Shown piece after piece: positions 23,349 to 37,149 of a stretch of DNA of 64,000 nucleotides. The stretch's first letter is position 1; each line of letters begins with the position of its first letter. Under the pieces are notes generated by a model. The model was not told where the DNA came from, did not search any database, and was given only the letters and a program-made list of their open reading frames with translations. The translations under genes and the position numbers were made by a program. The stretch is from Cryptomeria japonica (Eukaryota; Streptophyta; Pinopsida; Cupressales; Cupressaceae), in contig NC_081413.1 of the NCBI RefSeq assembly GCF_030272615.1, forward strand, positions 163,153,080-163,217,079. The letters are read 5' to 3'.

Positions 23349-23988
23349 TTTTAGGAAAATGGTGTCTCAAACTTGCACTAATAAAAATTGTACATGTGCA
23401 TTTAGATGCCTTAAAAATAATTAATTTTTAAGTGTATATTGAGTGTTGGATAAGGAATTCTTGATTTTTTCTACTGGTGCATCCTCTGTGTTGCAGAAGT
23501 GCTTCTAGAATGCTTGATAGTTGATAGAGCCACATTTTATGTATAACTTATCATTGTAAATCCTAGCTATTTATCATTAAATCATAGATCAAAATGTGGA
23601 TATTTTTTGTTTTTTGTTTTCCCTATAAGACAACCCTATATTATAAGGGCATCATATTATAGGTATGTAGTTTGATATATTTGAAGAGTTTGATAGTTTT
23701 TCTTGCCTCTAGATCTTTGTTGGTGATACTCATGTAAGAATCTTTCTCTAGAAGTACATTGTAATCTATTGTTGATTTTTAAATAATATATTTGGCAGCT
23801 TTTGGAGTGTGTTTTTTTTCTCCCAAAATGGTTTTCCCCATGTAAATCATTATGTTCTGGTATGCATGTTATTGATGTTTAATTTTGTTATGTTTCTATA
23901 ATTGTTGTAAATATCTATTACAAAAAATTGTATTTCTCTCCTCTCAAGATTAGTGTAGGAATTTGTTTTGCCACTTAACTTCCTTACA
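23349..23988 (+). repeat. copia C LTR3 (640 bp)
   Basis: It begins TTTTAGGAAAATGG (TG mutated to TT) after AACAAGTGGGATAT and ends CTTCCTTACA. It matches LTR1 over its length. It closes the array on the right. Confidence 0.85.
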
Positions 23989-24242
23989 CCTGTCACATAT
24001 GCACTTAGAGACTCCCACTACATAGGCAATGTCAAATTTGAAAATGATTAAGACATCCAAATATCTAATAATTGTATCATATAAAAAATATAATTGTAAC
24101 CATGTAGTATCAAGGAACATCCACAACAATATGCATAACCTATAAACTAATAACTTGCAAGTAAAACTCTCACCACAAGTCTCCATATCTCTCCCAAGTT
24201 CTTCACACTCAACAATGAATAGAGATAAAGGAACCTCCATTA
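23989..24242. other. spacer between copia C array and copia A
   Basis: This is AT-rich sequence without a reading frame or motif that I recognise. Its last bases, CATTA, pair with CATTC at 31250-31254 as the target duplication of element A. It and 31250 onward were therefore once contiguous. Confidence 0.6.
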
Positions 24243-25461
24243 TGTTAGGATAATCGATGAACAACTAAGAGGGGGGGGATGAATCAATTGTTAACAGATT
24301 ATGAAACTTTAAGCACACAAAACCTTTTACTGAAAAGCATAAACCAAATACCAGAATAGAAGATGTATCAATTAAGCACAGACATAAACCATAAACCAAT
24401 TACCATGCATCCACAACACATAACACTAAGATTTGTACATGGAAAACCCGACAAAGGGGAAAAACATGGTGGGAATCCTACCCACAGTCACATAATACTT
24501 CTGTGGTAAGTATGTGATTACAATAAGGGGCCTGCACATACAAGAAGGCCAATAGCCTAGAGCGTACTTCTCATCACAAAGAAGCCTCACTAACTACCAA
24601 ATAAATCTAGACTACAATCCGAAACTAAGAATGAACTACAAGAATATCATCTCCTATGCCTGAGTACAGTTCTAGTTAAGCTGAATACCAAAGGTCTTAA
24701 ACCTCTTACACAAACCCAATTCGATCACCTATGATTGACCAAACCTTCTGCATATGATCACAACTTTATTCACACATAGATAATCCCATAACCTTGACCT
24801 ACGATCTACAAAGAGATCTTACCATATTTATACCAAACCAAGACCTAAAAAATTAGGTCGACCACCTAAAAGATGATACAATAAATCCATTACATAAACT
24901 CACAAACCAATGATAAACCAAGTTGGCCTAAGACTGAAACAACATTAATCAAATAATAAATCCAATTGATAACGCATCAAGAGCATCCACCAACACGTTA
25001 CATAAATTGGTCCATAACCTAGCAGAATAACACCAGACCTAAAAAAGGTCACCATAAGCCAAATGAAATACCACCAATCCACTAGAACACGAACATGATA
25101 ACCATCAGCATCCTAAAAACCTTCTAGAAGCCGCACCATCACCACTTATTGAATCCATCAAAAGATCTTCAATGAAGGTCTGCTAGTAGAACCCTTACCG
25201 GTAACCAAAAGGCTTACTAGAACATATGATAGCTTCCGAATCACCATATCCTAAACCAACTGAATGTGGCAAGCATCTGAATAACATGAATGACCGAACC
25301 AAACCAATTCCACCAATTAGAATATACTGGAGACAAATATCTTGATCATCATCAAAGTCCAACCACTCTACTGGAATCCAGTAGATAACCAAATAAGATA
25401 GTGTTGACATCAATGACAAACATCAATGCAACACATAATCAATTCCTCCAAATTTCCAACA
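24243..25461 (-). repeat. 3' LTR of copia A
   Basis: On the plus strand it runs from TGTTAGGATAATCG to TTTCCAACA. A minus-strand TATA box, TATAAATATGG, lies near 24826-24836. The shared copia snapback block lies near 24435-24473. Confidence 0.92.
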
Positions 25462-25476
25462 ATCTCCCCCTTTGGC
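25462..25476 (-). other. polypurine tract of copia A
   Basis: The minus strand reads GCCAAAGGGGGAGAT directly before the 3' LTR start. This is the expected primer for plus-strand synthesis. Confidence 0.85.
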
Positions 25477-25828
25477 ATTGATGGCAACACTAGATGTGAA
25501 AAACATCCTAGTGCCAAGAAGTGTCAAACAAGTCTCCCTCAATGGAAGACATCCAACAATCTCCCCAAGATGATATAACAATGAAGTTGTGAACCAAAGA
25601 CCAAAATTCCCTTGTGACTAATATCTCTATTAATCTTTGTTTTACACATGAATATATCTCCCCCTTTGACATCAATGCCATAAATCTGACATAAACATAA
25701 AAAAAAAATCATTAAACCTCTGAACCATACAACTGACTAATCCCCATGAGTAGTATCACCATCTCATCAATCTGGAATGGATAATAATTCTTATAAATGC
25801 ATACTGGACTGATGTCAATCCACATCAC

Positions 25829-27310
25829 TCAAGTCTTTATCAAAGGGGTAGAGACCCCCAATATATCTCTAAAATACTCAAATGATTCCTTAGGCAAAGG
25901 TTTAGTGAAGATATGTACAATTTGTTCTTTAGTGTTCACATAAACCAATCTGACTTCATTTGCTTCCACCTTCTCCTTCAAAAAGTTATACTTGATTGAT
26001 ATATGTTTTGTCTTAGAATGAAATACCAAATTCTTTGATATGTCAATAGCAACAAAGTTATCATAGTGAATAACTACCAGTTCATTGCAATCTACCCTTA
26101 TATCCTTCAACATTTCCTTCATCCATAGAACTTGTGCATAGTTAGTAACAACAACAACATACTCAGCTTCAATAGTAGACAAAGAAGTACATGATTGTTT
26201 CTTTCTGATCCATGAAACAAGTTTCTTTCCAAGAAAGAAAGGTCCGCTCGATGTTCTTTTCAAATCATCAACATCTCCAGCCCAATCTGCATCTGTATAT
26301 CCACATAGTATAAAGTCATCATTTTTAGGATACCATAAACCATATTCAATTGTTCCCTATAAATATCTCAAAAACCCTTTTCACCTCACTCTCATGATTC
26401 TCTCTAGGATCACTCTGATATCTTGATACAATACAAATAGCATTCATAATATCTAGTCTAGTCTGTGTCAAATACAACAGACCTCCAATCATAGATTTAC
26501 ACCTTGTAGGATTTACCGAAGTTGATTCATCTTTCTTTGTCAATTTCTCACTAGTAACCATAGGGGTACCAACCACTTTGGAATATTCCATACCAAATTT
26601 CTTCAGCAACTCTCTAGCATATTTAGCTTGATAGATGAAAATACCTTTATCAGTCTGATTAATCTGCAAACCTAAGGAAAATCTCATTTCTCCAATCATA
26701 GGCATCTCAAATTCATTCTTCATATTATCAGAGAATTCCATACATAACTTATCCTCACCTCCAAAAATGATATCATCAACAAAGATCTCAACAATCAATA
26801 TGTCATCATCAGTGATCTTATAATATAAGTTGTTGTCAGCATTACCTTTAGTGAAACCAAGCTTCAAAGATATTTGTCCAATCTAGCATACCAAGCTCTA
26901 GGTGCTTGCCTCAAACCATATAAAGCTTTCCTTAACTTGCAAACCATGTTTTTGTCATCTAAAAGTGAAAAACCACCAGGTTTCTCAATATAAGCTTCCT
27001 CTTCAAGATCTCCATTCAAAAATGCACACTTAACATCCATCTGATAAACCTTGTAGTTCTTATGGGCAACATAATCAAGAAATAATCTCACAGCTTCAAT
27101 CCTAGCTACCGGAGCAAAAGCTTCATCATAATCAATTCCATCCTTCTGAGAATTTCATTTACAAACCAATCTAGCCTTGTTCCTCACAACTTGTCCATTT
27201 TCATTCAATTTATTCCTAAAAACCCATTTAGTTCCAATAACATTCTTATTTTTAGGTTGGGGAACTAAAGTCCATGTGTTGTTCTTTTCTATCTGATCCA
27301 ATTCCTCTTC
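25829..27310 (-). pseudogene. copia A reverse transcriptase and RNase H
   Basis: Reverse transcriptase begins near 27310 (IKSMEEELDQIEKN) and reads through [20 protein letters not shown] (26864-27091). The catalytic box FVDDIIFGG follows (VDD at 26772-26780). RNase H covers 25829-26263, with IEAEYVVV for the catalytic Glu region and the family end HIFTKPLPKESFEYF. Breaks occur near 27155, 26870 and 26345. The GGLLYLTQTRLDI motif is intact. Confidence 0.9.
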
Positions 27311-27322
27311 CATAGATTTTAT

Positions 27323-29140
27323 TCAACATTCATCTTTACATGCTTCATCTACTGATTCCAGTTCAATTTGAGAAATTAAACATACCTCTTCAACTGCCAA
27401 CCTTCTTCTTTTCATTATTCCTTTCCTCTTGTCTCCAATGATCTGATCTTCTGAATGATTCAACCTTACATTCCAAGGAGTCTTTTGAATTTCTAATTCT
27501 CTGCTCCGATCTTCAATTACTGTTGAATTTTCTGATACTATTGAATTAACTAGTTCAACATTTTGTTCCGGTACAGGTGCTAGCGGTTCAGTTATAACCA
27601 TATCCACTTTCGGTTCTCTCTCATAAGTTCTGATTTGACCTTTGGTCTGCTCATCCACCTTGACATTAGCACTCTCCACAATTCTCTATAATCTTTTGTT
27701 ATAACATCTATATGCTTTTCTTTGATTAGAATAACCAAGAAATATTCCTTCATCACATCTAGGATTAAACTTTTCAATGGAATCATCTCTTTTGATATAG
27801 CATTTACTACCAAATATTCTGAAATACTTAACTGTAGGTGTATGACCAAACCATAAGCCATAAGGTGTCTTACCGGTGTCTCTTTTTATATTAACTTTGT
27901 TGAATGTGTACATCATCGTGCTCACATCTTCTCTTCAATAGATATGTGGCAAATTATCTTCCATCATCATAGATCTAGCCACATCCAGGATAGTTATGTT
28001 CTTTCTTTCCACAACACCATTCTGTTGAGGTGTCCGGGGTGCAAACAATTGTCTCCTTATCCCATATTTCTCACAATAACTGTTAAATTCACCGGATGTG
28101 AATTTGCCACCATGATCAGATCTTAAGCATTTTATTTTCAATCCTATCTCTTTCTCAACCATAGCTTATAAGATCTTGAAATTTTCAAAGGATTCAGATT
28201 TCTCCCTTAGAAAAAGTAACCCGCATCATTCTAGAATAGTCATCAATGATTAGCATGAAATATCTATCACCATGAAAACTTCTTACTCTAGTGGGACCAC
28301 ACAAATCAGTATGAATAAGATAAAGAAAATCATTAGATTTATCTTGAATACTCTTAAAATAAGTTCTGACTTGCTTTCCCATTTGACATTCCTTACATAT
28401 TGGATTATGAGGCTTCATAATCTTAGGTATATCTCTAACTACCTTAGTTGAACTGATTTTTATAATGCAATCAAAATTCACATGACACAACCTTGTATGC
28501 CATAACCAACTCTCATCAATATGTGCAATCAAATATGTCTTCTCACCGGAGTTCAAATGAAAGTTGTTACCTTTAGTTTGAGTACCGGTTGCAATCTCCA
28601 AACCAGATCTGTTAATGATTTTGCATTTTCCATCCTTGAACTGTAATTGAAATCCCTTATCCACCAACTGACCTACACTCAAAATATTATGCCTTAAACC
28701 TTCAACATAATAAAAACTATCAATGTTATTCTTACCATCCAATGATATAGTTCCTCTTCCTCTGATCATGCATGCTTTGTCATCTCCAAATCTGACAAGA
28801 CCACCATCAAATTCTTGCAAAGATAGAAAATTCCTTTTATCTCCAATCATATGATGTGAACATCCACTATCTATTACCCATTCATCCTTGTCTTCAACAT
28901 TAGCAGGAAGTGTCTTCTCTTCATTATGAATGACAGGTTCCAGAGTATCTTCCTTGATAGCCAAGAATACCCATTCCTTTCCATTGTCAGATCCACTAGC
29001 TGAATCTTTTGCCGGTTCATCATCATAATCATCAATTACACCCTCCTCATCTACATAGTAGCATGATTTATCTTTCTTCCTCCTGTACTTATACTTGTTT
29101 TGATAATCATGGTTAGGCCTAAAAGATCTTCTAGCTTTCT
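27323..29140 (-). pseudogene. copia A protease and integrase
   Basis: The protease is at the high end (DEWVIDSGCSHHMIGDKRNF near 28880). GAG-pre-integrase follows (WHTRLCHVNFDCI, CKECQMGKQ) with the first catalytic Asp in LIHTDLCGPTRV. The second Asp lies in RSDHGGKFTSGEF and the Glu in PQQNGVVERKN (27935-28162). The C-terminal part is GSKCYIKRDDSIEKFNPRCD, then a linker towards reverse transcriptase. Frameshifts lie near 28195 and 27680, and a stop near 27930. Confidence 0.9.
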
Positions 29141-29185
29141 CCTCAAATCTTGAATTCCTCTCAGGACTTCTAGATGAAAAATGAC

Positions 29186-29971
29186 CTATCTTATAGAAAA
29201 TAGAGCTTCAAGTTCCTCAAAATCTTCATCCCCCTTCCTCATATCCTCCAATTCCTTCACATATAATTCTTTCCAATCACTCTTGTCGGTTGATGATGTA
29301 GATGCCTTTAATGCATAATTTGTCTTTGCAACTCCTTGAGGACCAAAATCTTCAAGCTCAAAAGCAAATAGATTTCCAGCCAAAGTATCCCTGTTAAAAG
29401 AAGTGTTAGACATAGTTCTCAGCTCATTAATTGTAATAGCCTTCATCTTGTAAGCCGAAGGCAAAGCTCTCAATACTTTAGAAACAATCTCATCTTCACT
29501 CAAAGATCCACCATAGCACTGAATTCCCAAAATAACTGCATTAACTCTTTCCATAAAAGTTGTAATCCTTTCATCTTCTTCCATTCTCAAGTTTTCATAC
29601 CTTATCTGGTAAGCATCAAGTTTAGCAATTTTAATAGTAGGGTCACCTTCATTCAGAGTCTCCAACTTATCCCATATAGCCTTTGCAAATGATTTGTTCG
29701 TTAATCCCATTGCCTGTTGATCTAAAAGGGTGTTTAAGAGGGCTTCTCTAGCTCTATAGTCATTTTCAATGTTCTTATCTAAGTCTTCTGGAGGAGGGTT
29801 TCCAAATGTCTAATCATAAGGTGTATATCCTTTCTCGGTGATCTCCCAAATCTCCTTGCTAAGAAACCTCAAATGAGTCTCCATCTGAAGCTTCCATACT
29901 CTGTAATTTGTTCCTTCAAACCTAGGGTTGTCCTTTTGGTAAGCAGTTAAAGTTGAATCATTACTTGCCAT
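29186..29971 (-). pseudogene. copia A gag
   Basis: The ATG at 29971 begins MASNDSTLTAYQKDNPRFEG, about 40 bases after the primer site. The capsid core runs to 29186 (IWDKLETLNEGDPTIKIAKL, then SEDEIVSKVLRALPSAY). One in-frame TAG lies near 29814. The zinc knuckle is ruined: a frameshift near 29190 leaves only KIGHFSSRSP, and the last Cys is Ser. The same protein is partly encoded by the copy at 60856-61346. Confidence 0.85.
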
Positions 29972-30010
29972 AGGATCTTCCTCAAGCAGTTAATCTTCTG
30001 CAAAGAGGAC

Positions 30011-30026
30011 AATACTCTGATACCAA
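30011..30026 (-). other. primer binding site of copia A
   Basis: The minus strand reads TTGGTATCAGAGTATT beside the 5' LTR edge at 30028. This is initiator-Met tRNA type. Confidence 0.88.
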
Positions 30027-30027
30027 T

Positions 30028-31249
30028 TGTTAGGATAACCGGTGAACAACTGAGAGGGGGGGGGGTAAATCAGTTGTTAAAAGATTATGAAACTTTAAGC
30101 ACACAAAACCTTTTACCAGAATGGATGAACCAAATACTAGAATAGTAGATATATCAATTAAGCACATACATAAACCATAAACCAATAACCATGCATCCAC
30201 AACACGTAACACCAATATTTGTACATGGAAAACTTGGTAAAGGGAGAAACCACAGTGAGAAGCCTACCCACGGTCAAATAATACTTCTGCAGTAAGTATG
30301 TTATTACAATAAGGGGCCTGCACATGTAGGAAGGCCAACATCCTAGAGAATACTTCTCATCAAAAAGGAGCCTCACTGACTACAAATTAAATCTAGACTA
30401 CAATCCAGAAATAAGAATGAACTACAAGAATAGAATCTCCTATGCTTGAGTACAGTTTTGGTTAAGCTCAATACCACAGGTCTTAAACCTCTTACACAAA
30501 CCCAATTCGATCACCTATGATCGATCAAACCTTTTGCATATGATTACAACTTTATTTTCACACAAATAATCCCATAACCTTGATCTACGATCTACAAAGA
30601 GATCTGACATCATATTTATACCAACTTGGGACCTAAACAATTAGGTCGGCCACCTAAAAGATGATACAATAAATCCATTACATAAACCCACAAACCAATG
30701 ATAAACCAAGTCTTCCTAATACCGAAACAACATTAATCAAACAATAAATCCAATTGGTAATACATCGGGAGAATCCACCAACATGTTAAATAAACTGGTC
30801 CATAACCTACCAGAATAACACTGGACCTAAAATAGGTCGCCATAAGCCAAATGAAATACCACCAATCAACTAGAACACAAACACGATAACCATCAGCATC
30901 TTGAAAACCTTCTAGAAAATGCACCAACACCACTTATCGAATCCATCAAAAGATCTTCAATGAAGCTCTACCGGTAGAACTCTTATCGATAACCAAAAGG
31001 CTTACTAGAACATATGATAGCTTCCAGATCACCATATCTCGAACCAACTGAATGTGACAAGTATTTGAATAACATGAATGACCAAACCAAACCAATTCCA
31101 CCAATCAGAATATACTAGAGACAAATCTCTTGATTATCATCAAAGTCCAACCACTCTACTGGAATCCGGTAGACAACCAAATAAGCTAGTGTTGACATAA
31201 ATGACAAACATCAATGCAACATATAATCAATTCCTCCAAATTTCCAACA
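30028..31249 (-). repeat. 5' LTR of copia A
   Basis: On the plus strand it runs from TGTTAGGATAACCG to TTTCCAACA and aligns with 24243-25461 throughout. A third copy of the same LTR is at 59625-60799. Confidence 0.92.
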
Positions 31250-34200
31250 CATTCTATATCCCACATGACAATACATAACCACAAACTAGTGATCACTATA
31301 GATCAAACCAACCTTAAATCCAATGATAATTAAAATCAACCATATAGGAATATAACCAAGACTAAGGATAGGAATTGAAAATCAAAAATTTCAGTATGTG
31401 CTTCTAGATACACCTCTAAATGCCAATTGTGTCAAGTATGATCTCCTTCATAAAACCCCAAAGAGAATAGCTTCAACAACACCCATCATTCAATCTCATA
31501 AGATCAAATAAATATATGCATCATATAATCAACATGGATGTAAGCCTCTTTAATCAAGAAGATCAAACCAAATATCCATTACCAAATGAAGGGAATAAGA
31601 CCAATACAATATCATAAACTCAACATTAATAAATAGAAATCACAATGCATAAGGAGATAAAAATTTCATACTCCTAAAATGAACCATCCAAAACCAAGAA
31701 ATTGTAGTTCAAGATCCATATGCATGAGAAGACAAAGCATAAATCATAATAAACCTAAAAGTAACAATGGCAGATACCTATCAAGTGATAAATCATCTAT
31801 TAGACCTTGAGTGGGGAATGAAAATGATCCTGTAAGACATCAAAGTCATCATGACTCATCCAAGAAAAAAATCCTCATAGGTCCATGTTGATCTCACACC
31901 CAACCAAGGTGTAGGCTCCTCAAACTTCCTACTAAAATCCTCACCAAGAGTATTCATCTCGACACATTCTCTAAATAATAAAAATAACTTAAAGCCTGAC
32001 CTATGTCTACAAGTACCCATGAGCACCTATAACCAATAAATCCATGCCAAACTCTAAATGCAACATAGCACCATCTATAATTAATCAAGAAAATGATTAT
32101 GTACTCAATAAAAAGATAACCAAAATAAGATTAATGTCAAAGATCCAATCATAGAGCAAGAACATAAACATGATAAAATGATCTAACCATCCCCTCAAAG
32201 GAGATAAAATTTTCCATATGAACATATCAAATAATTGTATCATGCCAAAACTCTAAGCATACAATCAATAGTAAACCATGACATAATAGAAACCATCTTA
32301 TCAAATAAGGATAACAAGTCAAATGAAAGCATTAAACCACACCTCAACCAATGACTCCAAGAGTCCTCCATGGCTCCAAGATGTCAAAATCACCAAATAT
32401 AATGAAGATAACCATCTCGTAATAGTGAATCTAAAAATATGAAAGACCCTTTTGCAGCAACAAGATCTAAGAACCCGTTTAAATATTTGTAATACTAAAG
32501 ATCACCCACCATTAAATGGTGAATTGATAATACTACCACAAGATTCCACTAAATTGTGATACCAAGATCTTCATGACATCATTATAACCATCTCCTAATT
32601 CAATATCATCTAGGTATATACACATATAACTAAAATATCAATAACATCAAGTGAAACCATGATCTCCAAGCCAAGAAGATACAAAACTACTAAACATCAT
32701 TGTTGCTAGCTCCCACTGAAATCTATAACCAAGCTATCCATGACATAATGATAAACCATCCTCTACATCAGAATCAACCAAGGCCTCACATAATAAAATA
32801 ACTCAAATGTATACCATGAGCTCACAAAAGTCAAAATAAAAACATGATCCTCAAACAATAAGATGCACCACCATAACTAATTAGGAGTCCAAAACCATCG
32901 CCACCAATAAAGAACCTACAAATCCAATCACGTCATGTCAAAGTCCCTAAGCACAAGGAAAATCGATCACCTCCACATGAACAAGCATCTAACTCCCCAT
33001 GTGTCACACCTATAAGAATCAAATATTCAACAACATAGGTCCTCCATCATGATTGCACCTATTAACAACATTTATCCTCCTTCACATGACAACCAAATCA
33101 ATAAACCAAGTGACTAAAACAAGCCATGATAAATATGCATGAAAAATTAAAGGTCTACCCACATCCAAGCCATATTTGCAACTTGTAAGTATAGACCACC
33201 TAAAACACTACACAATTTTTGTGATTATTTTCCTTTCCTCAATTGATGTCATTCTCCCTTGTTGATACCTCCATCCTAAATTCTTACCCTTCCATGATTA
33301 TTCCATTGTTGGGGGTTGTACTTCCACAATATGCTTACCCTTCTTCTTCATAATAGTTAGTGAAGCATATCCACAATACCTAATTCTTGATAAAGAGTAC
33401 CTTTTGAACACATCTAAGATGGACATTATATCTTATTCTCCCAATGGATATGATTTACAAGAGAGGCCTAAGGCCTAATGTCTATAAATGAATTGCTAGA
33501 AAAAAATTTACAAGATGGTGATTTCCTTGCTTCTCTCCAAGTGGTTTGATGGTCTGGTGGGTAGCCAATTCCTTAATACCTGATGGTTTTGTTTTTCTTT
33601 GTTTAGGGTTGAGAATTTAATGCTTCATCCTTCAAGGTTATGATAATGTAGGGTAAGTGCACAAAGATGATGGTCAGAAAGGGGGGTATAAGTGGACAAT
33701 TTTTTTTCTGAAATCAAGTGAACTTGAACTTGGAGGCAAAATTTGAAAGTCATCCACTCAAGATATGAAGATAATCAAAGAACAAATATTGTAGTAATCT
33801 GAATCTAGTTTCCAAATTACTAAAAATTTTCAAAATTGGATAAGATAAAGGGGGTAAAATCCTTCGTGCATGAAAAATAGACCCTGATTTTTTCTGAAAA
33901 ACATAACATAGTGTCTGATGTGCACATCAAAAAGTGTCATAGTTAGATTTAGTATTTTGACAAATCCTTTGGCAGAAAGATAGTTAAGAGTGAGCACTAG
34001 AAGATGTGTATTTTTTTGTAATTTTTTGTTGAGTATTTTGGTTTTTTATGATTTTTCCAATCGAAAACATTTTGAAAAATTAGGCACCTATTCATGCGCG
34101 AAGAATAAGTTGCACTTAAAAAGTCAAAAATATAATTTTATTTTTTAAAAATTATAAAGAATCAAGTGCACTATAGTAATATATAAAGTATTTTAAATTT

Positions 34201-34499
34201 GGATAAGTAGATCAAAAGTTATTAAAAATTTGGTACACGTATGTCTGTCAGAACTATGGAGACACTGGTAAAAGAAATTCAATAATAACATTGTTGTTCA
34301 AATTTTTAAAAAAATTATATGGTTAGAAATCTCAGAAGATGGGTGAAAATATGGTGGCAATTTTAGAAATACCCACTTGATGAAGTGTATACCTGATGAT
34401 GACAAAGTCGAAAAACCAAGTTGATAAAATAAAACACATCAAAAAGGAGGGAAATCAAACTTCCAAACTGTAGCTTTGTCGTCTAGGCCTATTTCCAAG
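31250..34499. other. AT-rich spacer, no gene recognised
   Basis: There are no open frames of note and no LTR or primer-site signatures. On the plus strand the sequence is A- and C-rich with many CATGA and AATCA words, which may mean an ancient, fully eroded repeat. Nothing further can be supported. Confidence 0.5.
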
Positions 34500-34639
34500 C
34501 CTAAACAGTCAAAAGCGCATACGAGGTACCTATGGTATTAAAAACACGTATGGGGTACTTATGGCTTAAGAAGCGCGTACGCTCTATGTTTACTATACAC
34601 AATGCGTACGCTATACTTTTGTTTAAAATTTGCGAGTGT

Positions 34640-34785
34640 GTATAATATGATATTGTATATATAATATATGTATATACATATAATATATCATTTATATATA
34701 ATATATAATATTTATATATATATGTATATAATAATATGTAATATATTTTATATAATATATAATATATTAAGTATATATATACACA
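34640..34785. repeat. (TA)-rich low-complexity tract
   Basis: This is almost pure A and T with TATATAATATATG words, ending in TATATATACACACATATG. It lies within the minisatellite. Confidence 0.9.
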
Positions 34786-34846
34786 CATATGTGTGTATGT
34801 ATGTGTATTGTCTCCCTCTCTCCCCCTCTAAAGCACATACAAGGTG

Positions 34847-34950
<104 letters not shown>

Positions 34951-35087
34951 AAAAGCAATACATATGCGCTCACTTTCCTAAAGACAATGTGTACGCGCTA
35001 TCTGTTTTAGGCTCAAGAACAACAGACCTAAGCACGTATGCACTTCTTGTTTTTTCATTTTTTTTTGGGTGGTTTCCACTTTTCTGA

Positions 35088-37140
35088 CCACCATCTTTGT
35101 ACACATACCGTGTACAAGGTAATTATTTCCAACATAATTTTAGCTTATTTGTTCACTTCTCTTCCACCTGGCCTACTAATTCACATTAATGACACTAATT
35201 TATGAAGTTGCCTTAAGAAAATGTAGATGTCCTCTATTGATCTAAAGTATCCATTTTGAGTCTAGGACTCATCCTCATAATAGATTTAATGGGTTCTATA
35301 ATGCCATGTATTAGGATTTTTATCTAGAGGTACATTTTATGTTATATGACATTTAAATTGGGTTAATGTCTATTTCAAGGCAAGGGAAGTGTTAGATCTC
35401 TCCAGTGTTTTAATCATTGAAATTCAATTAAAGATGTCCAGTCAATGTTGTAGGATATATCAAGATCCTATGGTAAAGCATATGAAAATGTAAATTTCCT
35501 TAAAGTTATAGGTACATGTTAAGGGAATCTCTTAAAAACGTCGTAGATTTACCCTTCAACACACTTAGTGCTAAAAATGTAAATCTTGTCAAAAGTGTAA
35601 TGACACTTTAATATATGTGCAAAAAAAATATTTATCTAAATCAATATTAACATATGGGTCAATGCAATTTTAATTCAATATGATTAAGAACATGTTTCAT
35701 ATGTATTGTTCTTATGTGATGTATTATAATTTTTAGATCAAGTACTAAATAGTTTCCTTTCATTGTGTCTTTTATGTGAACTTGACTTTTTTAACAATAA
35801 ATTGGCATGGATCCTGGATAGCATGGCTCAACAAATCATTTAACAAATAAAAACTTGACATTATATTAGTAGTTATTTTATATGATTCGTTGTTACGTCT
35901 CCTTTTAGGAAATAGCCTTTACAAAGATTTTTTAATTGTGTATCTTTTATATGCTTCACACTCACTGCGAGGGTATCAATCAACTATATATATGTAGTAG
36001 GGTGTCTAGTTGCTCTCATGTTCAATGAAAATTATTTGTATTTGTATCAAAAATTTGGGTTTAGTTACCTTAATCCTTAATAATATTTCATTCATTAATG
36101 TTAATTACTTCAAGTAGAGGCAATTCCTTTCTTGAATTTAAATATCAATACCAATATACTTATAATGATTCAATAGATCAACTACTCAAGAGGATAAATA
36201 TGAACATTGATGAGTATGATATAAGAAGGAACAAGATTGCAATGGTAGAATATTGTGGGACAATTTGATAATAAATATCCCAAAAATTATGGTATTCCTA
36301 ACCAATATGTAGGTATCTATCAAGTTGACTAGTGATAACCTTTACCTATTGGTTCTTAGATATCCTAGTTTAACAAAAAAAATCATGGTGCTAATTAAAA
36401 AAATACAAAATAAGACCAATATAAGAGAAACAATTATGGATGATGAATTGTAACTAATAGAAAAAGTTAGGAGAAGAAGACAATAGCTATAAGATGAAAT
36501 TGATTCAACTCAGCCAAGCTCATACCTAGGTTGTCCAACAACAAATATACAACAAACATAACATAAAAATCATTTAGATTCAACAAGTGCAAAGTGATCA
36601 ACAAACTGAATATGAACTAGAACAATAAAATTCTAGATAAAATGTGAAAACAACCCCAAGAGATAAGTTCAAAGGTTTTCTCAAGTCTAGCAACCATTAG
36701 GATTTGAAAGGTACAAGAAGTTGGATTTGTTTGGCATTCTCAATTATCCAAATCTAGTCACAGGTAACATCAAAGAGGAGATCCCAAAATGTATGTAGTA
36801 TTTGTTTGGGTTTAACATGAACATGGTGCTTAGTTAATGGACATGATAGTATTAATCATTATAGTAACATTTCTTTTGACTTAAAATGAAAGTAATGAGT
36901 CTTGGTTAATGTCAAGGATGGTGTTGTGCATTCCACCATGTTTTCTTCTTATCTTTAGATGTTTATGCCTAGAGTGTTGGGTTGTTTTGGGCCATATGGA
37001 CCCTCTAGTAAAGACTTGTGAAATTCATAAGTGTTGCCTCTTCTTTCCTTTTCTTGAGGTTAGATCCTATCCTAGACCTCATTGATTTGTCTTTATTTCT
37101 AGTGTTTTGGACTTCGATGTTCAAGCTTGTGGTTGTTGGT
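35088..37140. other. AT-rich spacer, no gene recognised
   Basis: No coding frames, LTR ends or primer sites were found. Short A-rich stretches on the plus strand near 36140-36800 look faintly like a decayed coding region, but I could not match them to a family. Confidence 0.45.
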
Positions 37141-37149
37141 TTTTGTTGA

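Larger units (their letters stand above)
11537..23988 (+). mobile_element. copia array C: internal-LTR-internal-LTR-internal-LTR
   Basis: Three internal copies of one Tork-like copia family lie head to tail, separated by shared LTRs. They are int1 (11537-12846), LTR1 (12905-13538), int2 (13539-19886), LTR2 (19887 to about 20305), int3 (to 23348) and LTR3 (23349-23988). int1 lacks everything upstream of reverse transcriptase, and int3 lacks its primer site and gag. This pattern fits unequal recombination between LTRs of related copies. No outer target duplication was found. All copies are dead. Confidence 0.82.
24243..31249 (-). mobile_element. complete SIRE-like copia retrotransposon A (7.0 kb, decayed)
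   Basis: LTRs of 1219 and 1222 bp bound a full gag, protease, integrase, reverse transcriptase and RNase H series on the minus strand. The primer site and polypurine tract are both in place. Target duplications are CATTA (24238-24242) and CATTC (31250-31254), one mismatch. The catalytic box FVDDIIFGG and the motif DSGCSHHM place it near SIRE/Maximus. By eye the LTRs differ at about one base in ten over the first 500. All genes carry stops or shifts. Confidence 0.93.
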
